64,000 nucleotides of DNA, taken from an uncultured Aquimarina sp. GTDB taxonomy: Bacteria > Bacteroidota > Bacteroidia > Flavobacteriales > Flavobacteriaceae. The position numbers were made by a program, and so were the translations under genes. The DNA is taken from assembly GCA_947493035.1 (NCBI GenBank), contig CANLOW010000005.1, positions 62,001 to 126,000 on the forward strand. The letters run 5' to 3'. The notes under the pieces were generated by a model that ran no database searches, was not told the origin of the DNA, and saw only the letters and a list, made by a program, of their open reading frames with translations. Shown here piece after piece: positions 1-10,762 of this stretch (the first letter of the stretch is position 1; each line of letters opens with the position of its first letter).

Positions 1-918
1 AATGGAAAAACATTTCTTTTTACAGGTGGATTCCATGATAATGGAATCAGCAGCTTTAGGGTTTACGATGATGGTACATTCAAAAATGTAAGCAATATTT
101 CTGACAATACTACCGATCGATATTTAACGGGAACTTATCCTGTAAATGGAGTTACATTAAATGGCAATCACTATGTCATTGTAGGACATAGACACCACAA
201 GTACTATAAAAGAATAGAGTTTATTAAGAAAAAAGACTTTATCTACCATGGAGATGGCGTTAGCATATTTAAGATCTCTAAAAAAGGAGAAATTCAACCT
301 CATTCCGTTTATGTAAATAATGAAAAGACACTATTAGCAGGACAAACTAAAATTGATGTCCTAAAAATTGATGAGCAAAAAGCTTATGTAGCAGTAGCTA
401 CGAAAGACGATCATAGCATTCAACTATTAGAGTTAAATACCTCTGGTATTTTAGAACCCTTAACTACATTACCTGTTAAGTATCCAATATACTATGGAAT
501 GTCATCCATAAAAATTAAGGACAACTATTTCTTTTTAGCGGGTTCTGTTGACCAAAGCTTAAAGCAATTTTTCTCTTATCAAATACTTAAAAATCCGGAA
601 GCAACAACGAAATCATCTAGTGTTTTAAGACACTTAGTGTGCCTTACTTACAAAGACGAAGCTCCAAAAAAAGAAGTAGAAAATGCTGTCAATAGTTTCA
701 TTGATTTAAAAAATAAAATTACTGTTATTGATAATTTCGAATGGGGAACTAATACCAGTAAAGAAGGTCACGATAAAGGTTTTACCCACTGTTTTACCCT
801 GACATTTAAAACTCAAGAAGATTTAGAAACCTATTTACACCACAAAGACCACCTTGAACTTCTTAAAATTGTAAAACCCATAATTAAAGACGCATTTGTT
901 TTTGATTATTGGAATTAA
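1..918 (+). CDS. Partial CDS (5' end outside window): beta-propeller-like N-terminal region fused to a C-terminal stress-responsive A/B barrel (Dabb-like) domain
   Basis: Frame 1 is open from base 1 to TAA at 916-918; the listed ORF 499..918 is only the tail. C-terminus VLRHLVCLTYKDEAP...HCFTLTFKTQEDLETYLHHKDHLELL is Dabb-like. Confidence 0.75.
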   Translation, partial: NGKTFLFTGGFHDNGISSFRVYDDGTFKNVSNISDNTTDRYLTGTYPVNGVTLNGNHYVIVGHRHHKYYKRIEFIKKKDFIYHGDGVSIFKISKKGEIQPHSVYVNNEKTLLAGQTKIDVLKIDEQKAYVAVATKDDHSIQLLELNTSGILEPLTTLPVKYPIYYGMSSIKIKDNYFFLAGSVDQSLKQFFSYQILKNPEATTKSSSVLRHLVCLTYKDEAPKKEVENAVNSFIDLKNKITVIDNFEWGTNTSKEGHDKGFTHCFTLTFKTQEDLETYLHHKDHLELLKIVKPIIKDAFVFDYWN

Positions 919-1124
919 ATTCTCTCAAAATCAAATTTACGCAACCTGTTAACTTCAAATATGACAATAACAGTAACACTTTAAGCATAATAAAAAACAC
1001 TTGTTATTTAAATTATTATTGAATTAAAACTGTGCCATATTCTACATAAACCAATTATATTTGTTGGTAATCAAGAATTGCCTTCGAACTTGTAATCGCA
1101 AGGCAAAAATTTTCTAAGCAGAAT

Positions 1125-3080
1125 ATGATAAATATTACATTACCAGACGGTTCGGTAAAACAATTTGAAAGCGGAGCTACAGCAATGGACGTAGCTAAAA
1201 GTATCAGTGAAGGATTAGCAAGAAACGTGATTTCAGCAAAATTTGATGATCGTATTGTTGAAACAAGCACCCCATTAACCCAAGATGGTAGTTTAACATT
1301 ATTTACTTGGAATGACAAAGAGGGAAAAGAAGCTTTCCGTCACTCTTCAGCCCACGTCTTAGCACAAGCTTTAGAGCAATTATACCCAGGTATAAAACTA
1401 AGTATTGGGCCTGCTATAGAAAATGGTTTCTATTACGATGTAGATCTAGGAGAACAAACAATATCAGACAAAGACTTCAAGAAAATTGAGGATAAAATGT
1501 TAGAAATTGCTCGTGGCAAACATGAGTTTAGACTAAAAGCTATTTCTAAAGCTGATGCTTTAGCAAAATATACAGAACAAGGAAACGAATATAAAGTTGA
1601 GTTAATTGAAAATCTTGAAGACGGTACTATTACTTTCTGTCATCACGATGATTTTTCTGATTTATGTCGCGGGGGACACTTACCTCATACTGGATATATA
1701 AAAGCGGTAAAATTAATGAATATTGCTGGTGCTTATTGGCGCGGTGATGAAAACAACAAGCAGCTAACTCGTATTTACGGAACATCATTTCCTAAACAGA
1801 AAGAGTTAAAACAATATCTAGAACTATTAGAAGAAGCTAAACGCCGAGATCACAGAAAACTTGGTAAAGAACTAGGTTTATTCACCTTTTCTCAACGTGT
1901 TGGTCAAGGATTACCTCTTTGGCTTCCTAAAGGAGCTGCCTTACGTGATCGTTTAGAGCAATTTTTAAAGAAAGCACAAAAAAAGGCTGGATATGAAATG
2001 GTAGTCACTCCACATATTGGTCAAAAAGAATTATATGTAACTTCAGGTCACTACGCTAAATATGGTGAAGATAGTTTTCAACCTATTAGCACACCTGCAG
2101 ATGGAGAGGAGTTTTTACTAAAACCAATGAACTGCCCTCATCATTGTGAAATATACAAAAGTGGTCCTTGGTCGTATCGTGATTTACCAATTCGTTATGC
2201 AGAATTTGGTACGGTATATCGTTACGAACAAAGTGGTGAACTACATGGATTAACACGTGTACGTGGTTTCACACAAGATGATGCTCATATTTTCTGTACA
2301 CCAGATCAGTTAGACAAAGAATTTAAAAATGTAATTGACCTAGTATTATACGTATTCGGTTCTCTAGGTTTTGAAAATTTTACAGCTCAAGTTTCTGTAC
2401 GTGATCTAGAAAAACCAGAAAAATACATTGGAGATACCGAAAACTGGGAAAAGGCAGAGCAAGCTATTATCAATGCTGCTAAAGAAAAAGGTTTAGATTA
2501 TGTAGTTGAATCTGGCGAAGCTGCATTTTACGGCCCTAAACTTGATTTCATGGTTAAGGATGCTCTTGGAAGAAGCTGGCAACTAGGTACTATACAAGTA
2601 GATTATAATTTACCAGAACGTTTTGATCTTCATTATAAAGGATCAGACAACGAAATGCACCGCCCAGTGATGATTCACCGTGCGCCTTTTGGAAGTTTGG
2701 AGCGTTTTATTGCTATTCTTTTAGAACATACAGGAGGTAATTTCCCACTTTGGCTAATGCCAGAACAGGTAATTATACTGTCTTTGAGTGAGAAATACGA
2801 AAATTACGCTGAAAAAGTTTTAAATGAACTAGAAAATTACGAAATTCGCAGCCTTGTAGATAATCGTAACGAGACCATTGGCAAGAAAATTCGTGAAGCA
2901 GAAATGAATAAGTATCCTTATATGCTTATCATTGGAGAGAATGAAGAGAAAGAAGGTATGGTTTCAGTTCGTAAACACGGAAATAAAGAAGAAGTTGGTA
3001 GTCTTTCGATTGAAGACTTCGCTTTATTGATTAAAAAAGAAATAAGTAAAACACTTAAAGTATTCAATACTAACAACTAA
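1125..3080 (+). CDS. thrS: Threonyl-tRNA synthetase
   Basis: 651 aa, TGS domain N-terminus, motifs [30 protein letters not shown]. Confidence 0.97.
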   Translation: MINITLPDGSVKQFESGATAMDVAKSISEGLARNVISAKFDDRIVETSTPLTQDGSLTLFTWNDKEGKEAFRHSSAHVLAQALEQLYPGIKLSIGPAIENGFYYDVDLGEQTISDKDFKKIEDKMLEIARGKHEFRLKAISKADALAKYTEQGNEYKVELIENLEDGTITFCHHDDFSDLCRGGHLPHTGYIKAVKLMNIAGAYWRGDENNKQLTRIYGTSFPKQKELKQYLELLEEAKRRDHRKLGKELGLFTFSQRVGQGLPLWLPKGAALRDRLEQFLKKAQKKAGYEMVVTPHIGQKELYVTSGHYAKYGEDSFQPISTPADGEEFLLKPMNCPHHCEIYKSGPWSYRDLPIRYAEFGTVYRYEQSGELHGLTRVRGFTQDDAHIFCTPDQLDKEFKNVIDLVLYVFGSLGFENFTAQVSVRDLEKPEKYIGDTENWEKAEQAIINAAKEKGLDYVVESGEAAFYGPKLDFMVKDALGRSWQLGTIQVDYNLPERFDLHYKGSDNEMHRPVMIHRAPFGSLERFIAILLEHTGGNFPLWLMPEQVIILSLSEKYENYAEKVLNELENYEIRSLVDNRNETIGKKIREAEMNKYPYMLIIGENEEKEGMVSVRKHGNKEEVGSLSIEDFALLIKKEISKTLKVFNTNN

Positions 3081-3126
3081 TATTGATTACTTTAGTAACA
3101 TATATTAACCTAAAATTTAGTACGCC

Positions 3127-3684
3127 ATAGCAATTCGTAGAAAAAGAACCAGGAGACCTGTTAGAGAGATTAAAGAAGATCCACACAGAATTAATGACAA
3201 AATTCGTGTGCCTGAAATTCGTTTAGTTGGTGAAAATGTGGAAGTGGGTATATACAAAACTCGCAAAGCATTAGGTATGGCTGAGGAACAGGAACTAGAT
3301 TTAGTTGAAATTTCTCCTAAAGCCGATCCCCCTGTTTGTAAAATAATGGACTATAAAAAGTTCCTTTACGAACAAAAGAAGCGTGATAAAGCATTAAAAG
3401 CAAAAGCCTCTAAGGTAGTTGTAAAAGAAATTCGTTTTGGCCCTAACACGGACGAGCATGATTACGAATTTAAAAAGAAACATGCTATCAAATTTCTCGA
3501 AGAAGGAGCTAAATTGAAGGCTTATGTTTTCTTTAAAGGACGTTCGATTATTTACAAAGATCAAGGACAAATCTTGTTGTTAAAATTAGCACAAGAATTG
3601 GAAGATCTAGGTAAAGTTGAGCAAATGCCTAAACTAGAAGGTAAACGTATGATTATGTTTATCGCACCCAAGAAACCTAAATAA
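3127..3684 (+). CDS. infC: Translation initiation factor IF-3, probable AUA start
   Basis: Listed ORF starts at internal GTG 3208, but homology runs upstream in frame ([32 protein letters not shown]); in-frame TAG at 3118-3120 leaves ATA 3127 as the likely start. Confidence 0.9.
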   Translation: MAIRRKRTRRPVREIKEDPHRINDKIRVPEIRLVGENVEVGIYKTRKALGMAEEQELDLVEISPKADPPVCKIMDYKKFLYEQKKRDKALKAKASKVVVKEIRFGPNTDEHDYEFKKKHAIKFLEEGAKLKAYVFFKGRSIIYKDQGQILLLKLAQELEDLGKVEQMPKLEGKRMIMFIAPKKPK

Positions 3685-3838
3685 ATAATTTGAGAAGATC
3701 TTTAATTTTCATTATCGATTATCATTGATAATAATCAAACAAGATACTCTTTGAATTATTACAGAAAACTAAAAGCTTAATAGCTTACAGTTTAAATAAG
3801 TATATATCGAGATTTATATATAAAACAATAAGGATATT

Positions 3839-4036
3839 ATGCCTAAAATGAAAACTAAATCTAGTGCTAAAAAGCGTTTTAAGCTTACAGGTACTGGAAA
3901 ATTAAAAAGAAAGCACGCGTTTAAGAGTCATATCTTAACAAAGAAGTCTAAGAAACGTAAGCTAGCTTTGACGCACTCAACATTAGTGCACAAAAGCGAT
4001 GAAGACAGTATAAAAACTCAATTACGTTTAAAGTAA
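3839..4036 (+). CDS. rpmI: 50S ribosomal protein L35
   Basis: [33 protein letters not shown]. Confidence 0.97.
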   Translation: MPKMKTKSSAKKRFKLTGTGKLKRKHAFKSHILTKKSKKRKLALTHSTLVHKSDEDSIKTQLRLK

Positions 4037-4164
4037 TTTTTTATACCAAGTCGGTTAAAATTTTATAAACCAAGGAGTCGGGCAAATAAACCAAAGAGTT
4101 ATGAGTTAGTTCTATTTTCTGAACTATACAAAATGAACCGCCTGCTACTAAAAAAAATTAAATT

Positions 4165-4509
4165 ATGCCTAGATCAGTAAATTCAGTTGCTAAAAGAGCA
4201 CGTAGAAAAAAAGTCTTAAAACAAGCAAAAGGTTACTTCGGACGTCGTAAAAACGTATGGACAGTAGCTAAAAACGCGGTGGACAAAGCAATGTCATATG
4301 CTTACAGAGACCGTAGAAATAAAAAGAGAACTTTCAGAGCTTTATGGATTACTCGTATTAACGCAGGTGCAAGACAAGAAGGATTGTCTTACTCTGTATT
4401 TATGGGGAAATTAAAAGCTAATAACATCGAGCTTAACCGTAAGGTGTTGGCTGACTTAGCAATGAACAACCCAGAGGCGTTCAAAGCGATAGTTAACCAA
4501 GTAAAGTAA
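4165..4509 (+). CDS. rplT: 50S ribosomal protein L20
   Basis: [32 protein letters not shown]. Confidence 0.98.
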   Translation: MPRSVNSVAKRARRKKVLKQAKGYFGRRKNVWTVAKNAVDKAMSYAYRDRRNKKRTFRALWITRINAGARQEGLSYSVFMGKLKANNIELNRKVLADLAMNNPEAFKAIVNQVK

Positions 4510-4545
4510 TTTTATTTCAATAATTCTAATATAACATCTCGATAT

Positions 4546-4581
4546 AAAAAAGGTCGCAATTTTAAAAATTGCGACCTTTTT
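4546..4581 (+). terminator. Rho-independent terminator after rplT
   Basis: aaaaaggtcgcaattttt/aaaaattgcgaccttttt perfect stem with T-tract. Confidence 0.9.
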
Positions 4582-4657
4582 ATTTCTTCTTATTCCAACA
4601 CTGAGTCTCACCTAAAATTGAATTACAGTTCAATTTGCCTGAAATACTTAAGAAAGA

Positions 4658-5026
4658 TCAATCATCATCTAGATTCTTTTCTTCTTCCTCAAATATTTTT
4701 AATAAATCATCTACTCTTTCACTATCTGTTTTTGGTTTGACAGGTTTTTTCTCAGCAATATTAGATATTGAATCTTTTGCTTTATTTTTTTCATCTAAAC
4801 GTTTTTTACGCTCAGCTGCTTTAAAAGCTTTTGCTCTCTCTCTTTCTCTCTTACGAAATGACTTCGTATCATCTTTACCTTTTACTCCAACCAGCACACC
4901 TCTTGCTCTACGGCTCTGCTTCCTTATTCTTACCTTTTTTTTACAGCAATGCGGAAGTTGAGCATAAGTTGTTTGTGTTGTTAACATAGTAACAAAAAAA
5001 GCAACTAATAACAGTAATCTATTCAT
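4658..5026 (-). CDS. Small secreted basic/charged hypothetical protein
   Basis: Likely start at MNRLLLLVAFFVTMLTTQTTYAQ (signal peptide), 54 nt downstream of the listed ORF start. Confidence 0.6.
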   Translation of the reverse strand: MNRLLLLVAFFVTMLTTQTTYAQLPHCCKKKVRIRKQSRRARGVLVGVKGKDDTKSFRKRERERAKAFKAAERKKRLDEKNKAKDSISNIAEKKPVKPKTDSERVDDLLKIFEEEEKNLDDD

Positions 5027-5139
5027 GTAATGTTTATTATGGGCAATTACGAAAATTATCTTAGTCATTGACTTCCTCAACTATTAACGGATAACTCTCT
5101 ATTTTATTTTTAAAGTTCTAAAATAAGAAAACTTGACAA

Positions 5140-7179
5140 CTACTCTGGGTACTCTACCCTTAAATGATATATATTATTCAATTTTCGCTTCATAACCTTC
5201 TTTATTTGCTGAATTTCTTTGAAAGTAATATCTGCATTCAAAAATTGACTTTCGCTCATTTGTTTATCAATAATCTTTTCTACGAAATTATCAATTAAAG
5301 AACTTGTAGGCTGTTTCAAACTTTTTGAAGCTGCCTCTACACTATCGGCCATCATTAATATAGCCGTTTCTTTAGAAAATGGAACAGGCCCTGGGTATTG
5401 AAAATCGTTGATAGACACTTCTGGGTTATTCTCTTGCTCTTTCTTAAAAAAATAATAAACGGTACTAGTACCATGATGAGTTCTAATAAAATCAATTACT
5501 CTATCAGGTATATTATATTTCTTAGCTACTTCTATACCATTAATAGCATGATTAATAATTACTCTAGCACTCTCCTTAGGCGACAAATTATCGTGAGGAT
5601 TTACACCATTTACTTGATTTTCAATAAAAAAGGTAGGGTTTTTAATTTTCCCTACATCATGATATAAAGCCCCTACCCTTACTAGCATTGCATTAGCTCC
5701 TATTTCATTAGCTGCAGCCTCTGCGATATTAGCAACATTTAATGAGTGATGAAATGTTCCGGGTGCTTTATTTGATAACTCTTTCAATAACTCAGAATTT
5801 GTATCACTCAATTCTAACAGAGATACATCAGAAACTAGACCAAATATCTTTTCAAAGCCATAAATCAAAGGATGTACTATCAACGTAGCAAAACCGCAAA
5901 GAACAAAAAGCAATAAGGGCTGCAATTCTTTTACATCTTCGATTCCTCCTTGTTGAATAAGATAAAATGCCATGAATGCTAAAAAGTATACTATTGTTAT
6001 TTGCCCAACAGAAATAAATAAATTAGCCCTCTTATATAATTCAGATACTGTCAAAATGGTCACTATTCCTGCGATAATTTGCAAAAACATATATTCGAAA
6101 CTATTAGGAACAATAAACCCTAAAATCAATACTGTAATAACATGCGTAAACAAACCCAATCTTGCATCAAAAAATGCTTTTATAATTAAAGGTAGAATAC
6201 ATATTGGTACGATATAGACGTATCCAGGATTAAACTTGACCACCAAATTAGTCAACAACACCATCAATAACATATTGAATAACACAAAGGTTAATTTTGT
6301 ATTATTCTCATAGACCTCTTTTCTGTATTTTTTAATAAATAGAAATAACATCATCATAGCAAGCGCTACTAAAAGTGTATAACCAAACACAATCCAATTC
6401 TTCTTACTTTTTGTCCACAACTCCGATTCATATTGCAATTGTAGTGATTTAAGAATCTGAAACTTATCCTTATCTATCATCTCTCCTTTGGCAATAATCC
6501 TAGCATCTTCACCAATACTCCCTCGCGTTTCTAGCACTTTAGATATCGCTTCTTCAATCGTCTCATTTGTTAAAGATTTATCTAATGCCACATTAGGTTT
6601 CACAATCTCATAAAACAAGAACAGAAACTTATCTTTTTCTTCAGGGAAACGTACTTCTAGCTCTTTCTTTAAAACTTCGGAAAGAGAATTTATCTCTAAA
6701 AAATTCTTGAAAGATTCTTGAGAAACAGTATTCCCAATTTTTTTATATACCTTTCTATCCTTAGCATAAGCATATGATTTATTAAGCACCCCCTGCTTAT
6801 ATATCCAGTCTAATTTTCGCTTGATATAATTGTAATGCTCTTTATTAGTAAATGTAGAATCCTTTAATACCCTTACATAAGCTTCATCTAACTTATCTCT
6901 TACTGATTTAGACACATTTTTATCAACTTCAAAATAGGGAATCGCATTCGTTCTTAACCCTTCCTTTTCCGATTCAATGTCTTCTTGTGATTTTAGTATC
7001 CCAAAATCAAATGGAGCATATAAATTTTCATACTGCCAAGGCTTTCCTTTAGTGAACTGATATTTGAATTTTCCTTTTTTAGGAAACATATACACCATCA
7101 ACACAGTTGCCAACACAAAAATGAACACCTTATATAAGACAGGCTGCTTTAAGTAAAAGGAATTTTTAAGATCACTCAT
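5140..7179 (-). CDS. 7TM-HD family phosphohydrolase (PgpH-like, predicted c-di-AMP phosphodiesterase)
   Basis: Multiple TM segments and HD motif ALYHDVGKIKNPTFF...HGTSTVYYF; likely start MSDLKNSFYLKQP at 7179. Confidence 0.9.
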   Translation of the reverse strand: MSDLKNSFYLKQPVLYKVFIFVLATVLMVYMFPKKGKFKYQFTKGKPWQYENLYAPFDFGILKSQEDIESEKEGLRTNAIPYFEVDKNVSKSVRDKLDEAYVRVLKDSTFTNKEHYNYIKRKLDWIYKQGVLNKSYAYAKDRKVYKKIGNTVSQESFKNFLEINSLSEVLKKELEVRFPEEKDKFLFLFYEIVKPNVALDKSLTNETIEEAISKVLETRGSIGEDARIIAKGEMIDKDKFQILKSLQLQYESELWTKSKKNWIVFGYTLLVALAMMMLFLFIKKYRKEVYENNTKLTFVLFNMLLMVLLTNLVVKFNPGYVYIVPICILPLIIKAFFDARLGLFTHVITVLILGFIVPNSFEYMFLQIIAGIVTILTVSELYKRANLFISVGQITIVYFLAFMAFYLIQQGGIEDVKELQPLLLFVLCGFATLIVHPLIYGFEKIFGLVSDVSLLELSDTNSELLKELSNKAPGTFHHSLNVANIAEAAANEIGANAMLVRVGALYHDVGKIKNPTFFIENQVNGVNPHDNLSPKESARVIINHAINGIEVAKKYNIPDRVIDFIRTHHGTSTVYYFFKKEQENNPEVSINDFQYPGPVPFSKETAILMMADSVEAASKSLKQPTSSLIDNFVEKIIDKQMSESQFLNADITFKEIQQIKKVMKRKLNNIYHLRVEYPE

Positions 7180-7253
7180 ATAATGCAATTTAAAACAAAG
7201 CACTCAGTTGACAAACCTATGTTTAAATCTATATTTTCTGTATATTTAGAAAT

Positions 7254-8453
7254 ATGAGTATAAAAAACACTTTTAAAGTCGCTATTTTAAGCGCTCAACG
7301 CACACCTATAGGAAGTTTTTTAGGTGGTATATCTACGATTGACGCCCCAACACTTGGAGGAATCTCCATTCATGCTGCTATCGAAAAAGCTAATGTTCCT
7401 TCTTCAGAAATCGAGGAAGTAATTATGGGGCACGTTGTTAATGCTAATTGCGGACAAGCTCCTGCTAAACAAAGTGCTCTTCATGCTCAAATCCCAAAAG
7501 ATGTACCCTGCAGCACAATTAATAAAGTCTGTGCTAGCGGAATGAAAGCTATACAAATAGCCACACAAAGCATTCGTTTGGGAGATCATGATGTTATTGT
7601 TGCTGGAGGAATGGAAAACATGAGTCAGATACCTCATTATACACACTTAAGAAATCCCACCAAATTTGGAAATAATACGTTTGTCGATGGGTTATTGAAA
7701 GATGGGTTGACGGATGCATTATCAGGACAAAGTATGGGGCAATTTGCTGATCTCTGTGCTAGTACTTATAATATTTCTAGAGAAGATCAAGACGCATATG
7801 CTACTGACTCATACAAAAAAGCTGCTAATGCATGGGTACAAGGGAAATTTGACAGTGAGGTTACTCCTGTAACCGTAAAACACCGCAAAGGGGAAACAAT
7901 TATCTCTAAAGATGAAGAATTTAACAATGTTTTTTTTGATAAAATACCTAATCTTAAACCAGCTTTCTCTAAAGAAGGTACCGTGACAGCTGCCAATGCA
8001 TCTACACTCAATGATGGTGCTGCTGCGTTGGTATTATGTTCTTCAAAATATATTAAAGAAAAGCACCTTACGCCTTTAGCAAATATCATAGGTTACGCTG
8101 ATGCTTCTCAAGAACCTAAGTGGTTTACTACTGCTCCTTCTATAGCATTACCAAAGGCTTTAGAGAGTGTTGGATTAACTATAGATGAAATCGATTTATT
8201 TGAAATTAATGAGGCTTTTTCAGTTGTAGCCATTGCAAACCAAAAAAAATTAGGGATTCCTTCTGAAAAATTAAATATTTATGGAGGAAGTGTTGCTCTT
8301 GGACACCCTTTAGGATGTTCTGGTGCAAGAATTTTAACTACTTTAGCGCACGCGTTGAAAAACGAGAATGGTCGTTACGGTGCTGCTGTCATTTGTAATG
8401 GAGGCGGAGGCGCATCGGCTATTATTATTGAAAACCCTAATTATAAAGTTTAG
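7254..8453 (+). CDS. Acetyl-CoA C-acetyltransferase (thiolase)
   Basis: KVCASGMKAIQIA, NEAFSVVAIANQ, GGSVALGHPLGCSGARI, CNGGGGASA. Confidence 0.95.
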   Translation: MSIKNTFKVAILSAQRTPIGSFLGGISTIDAPTLGGISIHAAIEKANVPSSEIEEVIMGHVVNANCGQAPAKQSALHAQIPKDVPCSTINKVCASGMKAIQIATQSIRLGDHDVIVAGGMENMSQIPHYTHLRNPTKFGNNTFVDGLLKDGLTDALSGQSMGQFADLCASTYNISREDQDAYATDSYKKAANAWVQGKFDSEVTPVTVKHRKGETIISKDEEFNNVFFDKIPNLKPAFSKEGTVTAANASTLNDGAAALVLCSSKYIKEKHLTPLANIIGYADASQEPKWFTTAPSIALPKALESVGLTIDEIDLFEINEAFSVVAIANQKKLGIPSEKLNIYGGSVALGHPLGCSGARILTTLAHALKNENGRYGAAVICNGGGGASAIIIENPNYKV

Positions 8454-8475
8454 CTTTTTATAGCCTTCTTTTTTT

Positions 8476-9231
8476 ATGCAATACGGAGTAGCGTTTTTAA
8501 GTGTTTCTGCATTAAGAGAATCCCCTTCGGATACTGCCGAACAGGTAACACAGGTACTTTATGGTGAATTATTCAAAGTTGTAGAAGTACGCAAGAAGTG
8601 GAGCCGTATTCGATTACACTTGGACAAGTATGACGGTTGGATTGACAACAAACAATTCCGATTTATCGAAGAAGAAGACTACAAAAAACTTATCCTCGAA
8701 AAACCAAAACTGGTAACTGATTTAGTCGATTTTATCCAACTCCCTAATCAACAATTACTACCTGTTACTATGGGAGCTAGTTTAAATAGCTTGCAATTAC
8801 TTGAACATCAATTTGAAGGTAATTTTATTCAAGAAAAATCACCTAAGGCTAATATTATAGAAACAGCCCTTAATTACCTCAACACCCCTTACCAATGGGG
8901 TGGAAAAACACATTTTGGTATAGATTGTAGTGGCTTTACTCAAATGGTTTATCTATTAAATGGGCATTTACTAAAAAGAGACGCTTCTTTACAAGCTAAT
9001 CAAGGAGAAGCACTTAGTTTTATTGAAGAAAGCACTCCTGGTGATTTGGCCTTTTTTGATGACAATGAAGGTAATATCACCCATGTAGGTATTATCATGG
9101 AAGATCATTATATCATACACGCGCATGGGCACGTACGTATTGATCGCTTAGATCACACTGGTATATTTAATGTTGAAAAGAAAATACACACTCACAAACT
9201 ACGTGTAATAAAACGTATTGTTAAAAGGTAA
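8476..9231 (+). CDS. NlpC/P60 (C40) peptidase with N-terminal SH3-like domain
   Basis: YQWGGKTHFGIDCSGFTQMVY, PGDLAFFDDNEGNITHVGIIM. Confidence 0.92.
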   Translation: MQYGVAFLSVSALRESPSDTAEQVTQVLYGELFKVVEVRKKWSRIRLHLDKYDGWIDNKQFRFIEEEDYKKLILEKPKLVTDLVDFIQLPNQQLLPVTMGASLNSLQLLEHQFEGNFIQEKSPKANIIETALNYLNTPYQWGGKTHFGIDCSGFTQMVYLLNGHLLKRDASLQANQGEALSFIEESTPGDLAFFDDNEGNITHVGIIMEDHYIIHAHGHVRIDRLDHTGIFNVEKKIHTHKLRVIKRIVKR

Positions 9232-9234
9232 TAA

Positions 9235-10257
9235 TTACCAACTTGCTCTTACTAAATCCTTAGTTAGGATATTCATTATATGCGCTTCATCTATCGTATT
9301 CGTTTGAAGTAAAAAAGCATGTAAAGTTGATAAAATGGTATTTCCTTCTTGTGGTATAAAAGCCCAGCCTTTAATTTGCCCTTTAGTATAATCGAATAAT
9401 AAGTTATTATTATTCAAAATTGAATGAGAAAATAGCCTTCCATATCGACTATACCTTCTCCCCATTTCAAATACAATATTAGAATCAAATTTCGTGGTAA
9501 CAGATACTGTGTTTCGACTAGCGATTGATGCATTTATATCATGAATTTGAGGTGCTTTATTAAACTTCAAATTAAACCGAACAACATGCATTAATTGGCT
9601 AGGAGTTGTAATATCTGAAGACTGAATATCTAATGGCACATCTATTTCTTCGAATAAGTCTTTTACATCAATAGCATGATGTGTCCCGATTTGTTGATCC
9701 ATATGTCTTGACACCACATTAGCCGTAACTAATCTTTGATGATTACCTAAATCTTCAGACCTTCGGACTACCACAAAGTCTCCTTCAACAATATTAGAAA
9801 AATCATTATTTGATAAAGTTTTCAGTATGGAAGCGATCGCATGTGTATTACAAGAAACTATATGCACATATTTTTGATTTCTAATTACCTCATTATTGAC
9901 ACCTGTCATATATGATATACCAAAACTTTTTTCACTGCCTTGTGCTGAACACCCTAATAAGTTTGGTAATGTTTTATACCATTCCTTATTTTTTAAACCA
10001 AACGTATTGGCATTACAATCAAAAATATAATGTAAACTATCCTTTACTGTATCAAAATTGACATACTGACTTTCCTTTTTAGTACAGATGATAATACCTT
10101 TCTCTTCTAATAATGTAACTTCTTCCCTATTCCAATCGAAAAGTTGTGTGTTTTTCAGCGCATAAATACGATCAATCTTTAATAATTTCTTGTAATCATT
10201 AAGTATGTTAATCAGTGTTTGTCCAATATTCCCTATTCCGTTTACAAGTACATTCAT
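9235..10257 (-). CDS. Type II (archaeal-type) glyceraldehyde-3-phosphate dehydrogenase-like protein
   Basis: NAD-binding NGIGNIGQ, catalytic-type SCNT, VVRRSED, GTHHAIDV, SDITTPSQLMHVVRFNL resemble archaeal GAPDH blocks (SCNT, VRRAAD, SHHAKDV, APTTLMHMHF). Confidence 0.65.
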   Translation of the reverse strand: MNVLVNGIGNIGQTLINILNDYKKLLKIDRIYALKNTQLFDWNREEVTLLEEKGIIICTKKESQYVNFDTVKDSLHYIFDCNANTFGLKNKEWYKTLPNLLGCSAQGSEKSFGISYMTGVNNEVIRNQKYVHIVSCNTHAIASILKTLSNNDFSNIVEGDFVVVRRSEDLGNHQRLVTANVVSRHMDQQIGTHHAIDVKDLFEEIDVPLDIQSSDITTPSQLMHVVRFNLKFNKAPQIHDINASIASRNTVSVTTKFDSNIVFEMGRRYSRYGRLFSHSILNNNNLLFDYTKGQIKGWAFIPQEGNTILSTLHAFLLQTNTIDEAHIMNILTKDLVRASW

Positions 10258-10758
10258 CTAGTGTGTTTGTTTACCAAAAAATGGCACTAATAAAGATTTT
10301 ACAAAAATTTTAATATCTAGATAAACGCTTTTTTGCTTGATATAGTACAAATCATTTTTGATAGAATTATCAGCGCTACATACTTTTGACAACTGCGCTA
10401 ATCCTGTTATACCAGGTTTCACAGACCATCTAACAGAATAATCATCACTATCCCAACCTAAACGTGTTACATCGAATGCCGTTAAAGGTCTAGGACCAAC
10501 AAAACTCATATCTCCTTTTAAGATATTGAATAACTGAGGTAATTCATCGAGGCCAATTTTTCTAATTACACGACCTACAGCCGTAATCTGCCCTTCACTC
10601 ATTGTTCGAAACTTATGAATGATAAAAGTTTTTTTATGTAGACCTATTCGTTTTTGATTGAAAAGTACATCATCCCTAGATTCTATATATATACACAATG
10701 CTATTAAAAGCATTATAGGAAAACATACTAATAACCCAATGATTGCTAGTACTCGCAT
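10258..10758 (-). CDS. Small sugar transferase (PglC/WcaJ C-terminal-like phosphoglycosyl transferase)
   Basis: FNQKRIGLHKKTFIIHKFRTM, LDELPQLFNILKGDMSFVGPRPL, KPGITGLAQL. Confidence 0.93.
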   Translation of the reverse strand: MRVLAIIGLLVCFPIMLLIALCIYIESRDDVLFNQKRIGLHKKTFIIHKFRTMSEGQITAVGRVIRKIGLDELPQLFNILKGDMSFVGPRPLTAFDVTRLGWDSDDYSVRWSVKPGITGLAQLSKVCSADNSIKNDLYYIKQKSVYLDIKIFVKSLLVPFFGKQTH

Positions 10759-10762
10759 CTAT

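Noticed and set aside
1055-1318. Minus-strand ORF opposite thrS
   Set aside because: Antisense to a strongly conserved gene; no recognisable family.
4635-4961. Plus-strand ORF opposite the small basic secreted protein
   Set aside because: Ser/Phe/Leu-rich antisense translation of a Lys/Arg/Glu-rich protein; typical artefact.
5398-6217. Plus-strand ORFs inside the 7TM-HD gene
   Set aside because: Antisense to a convincing coding region.
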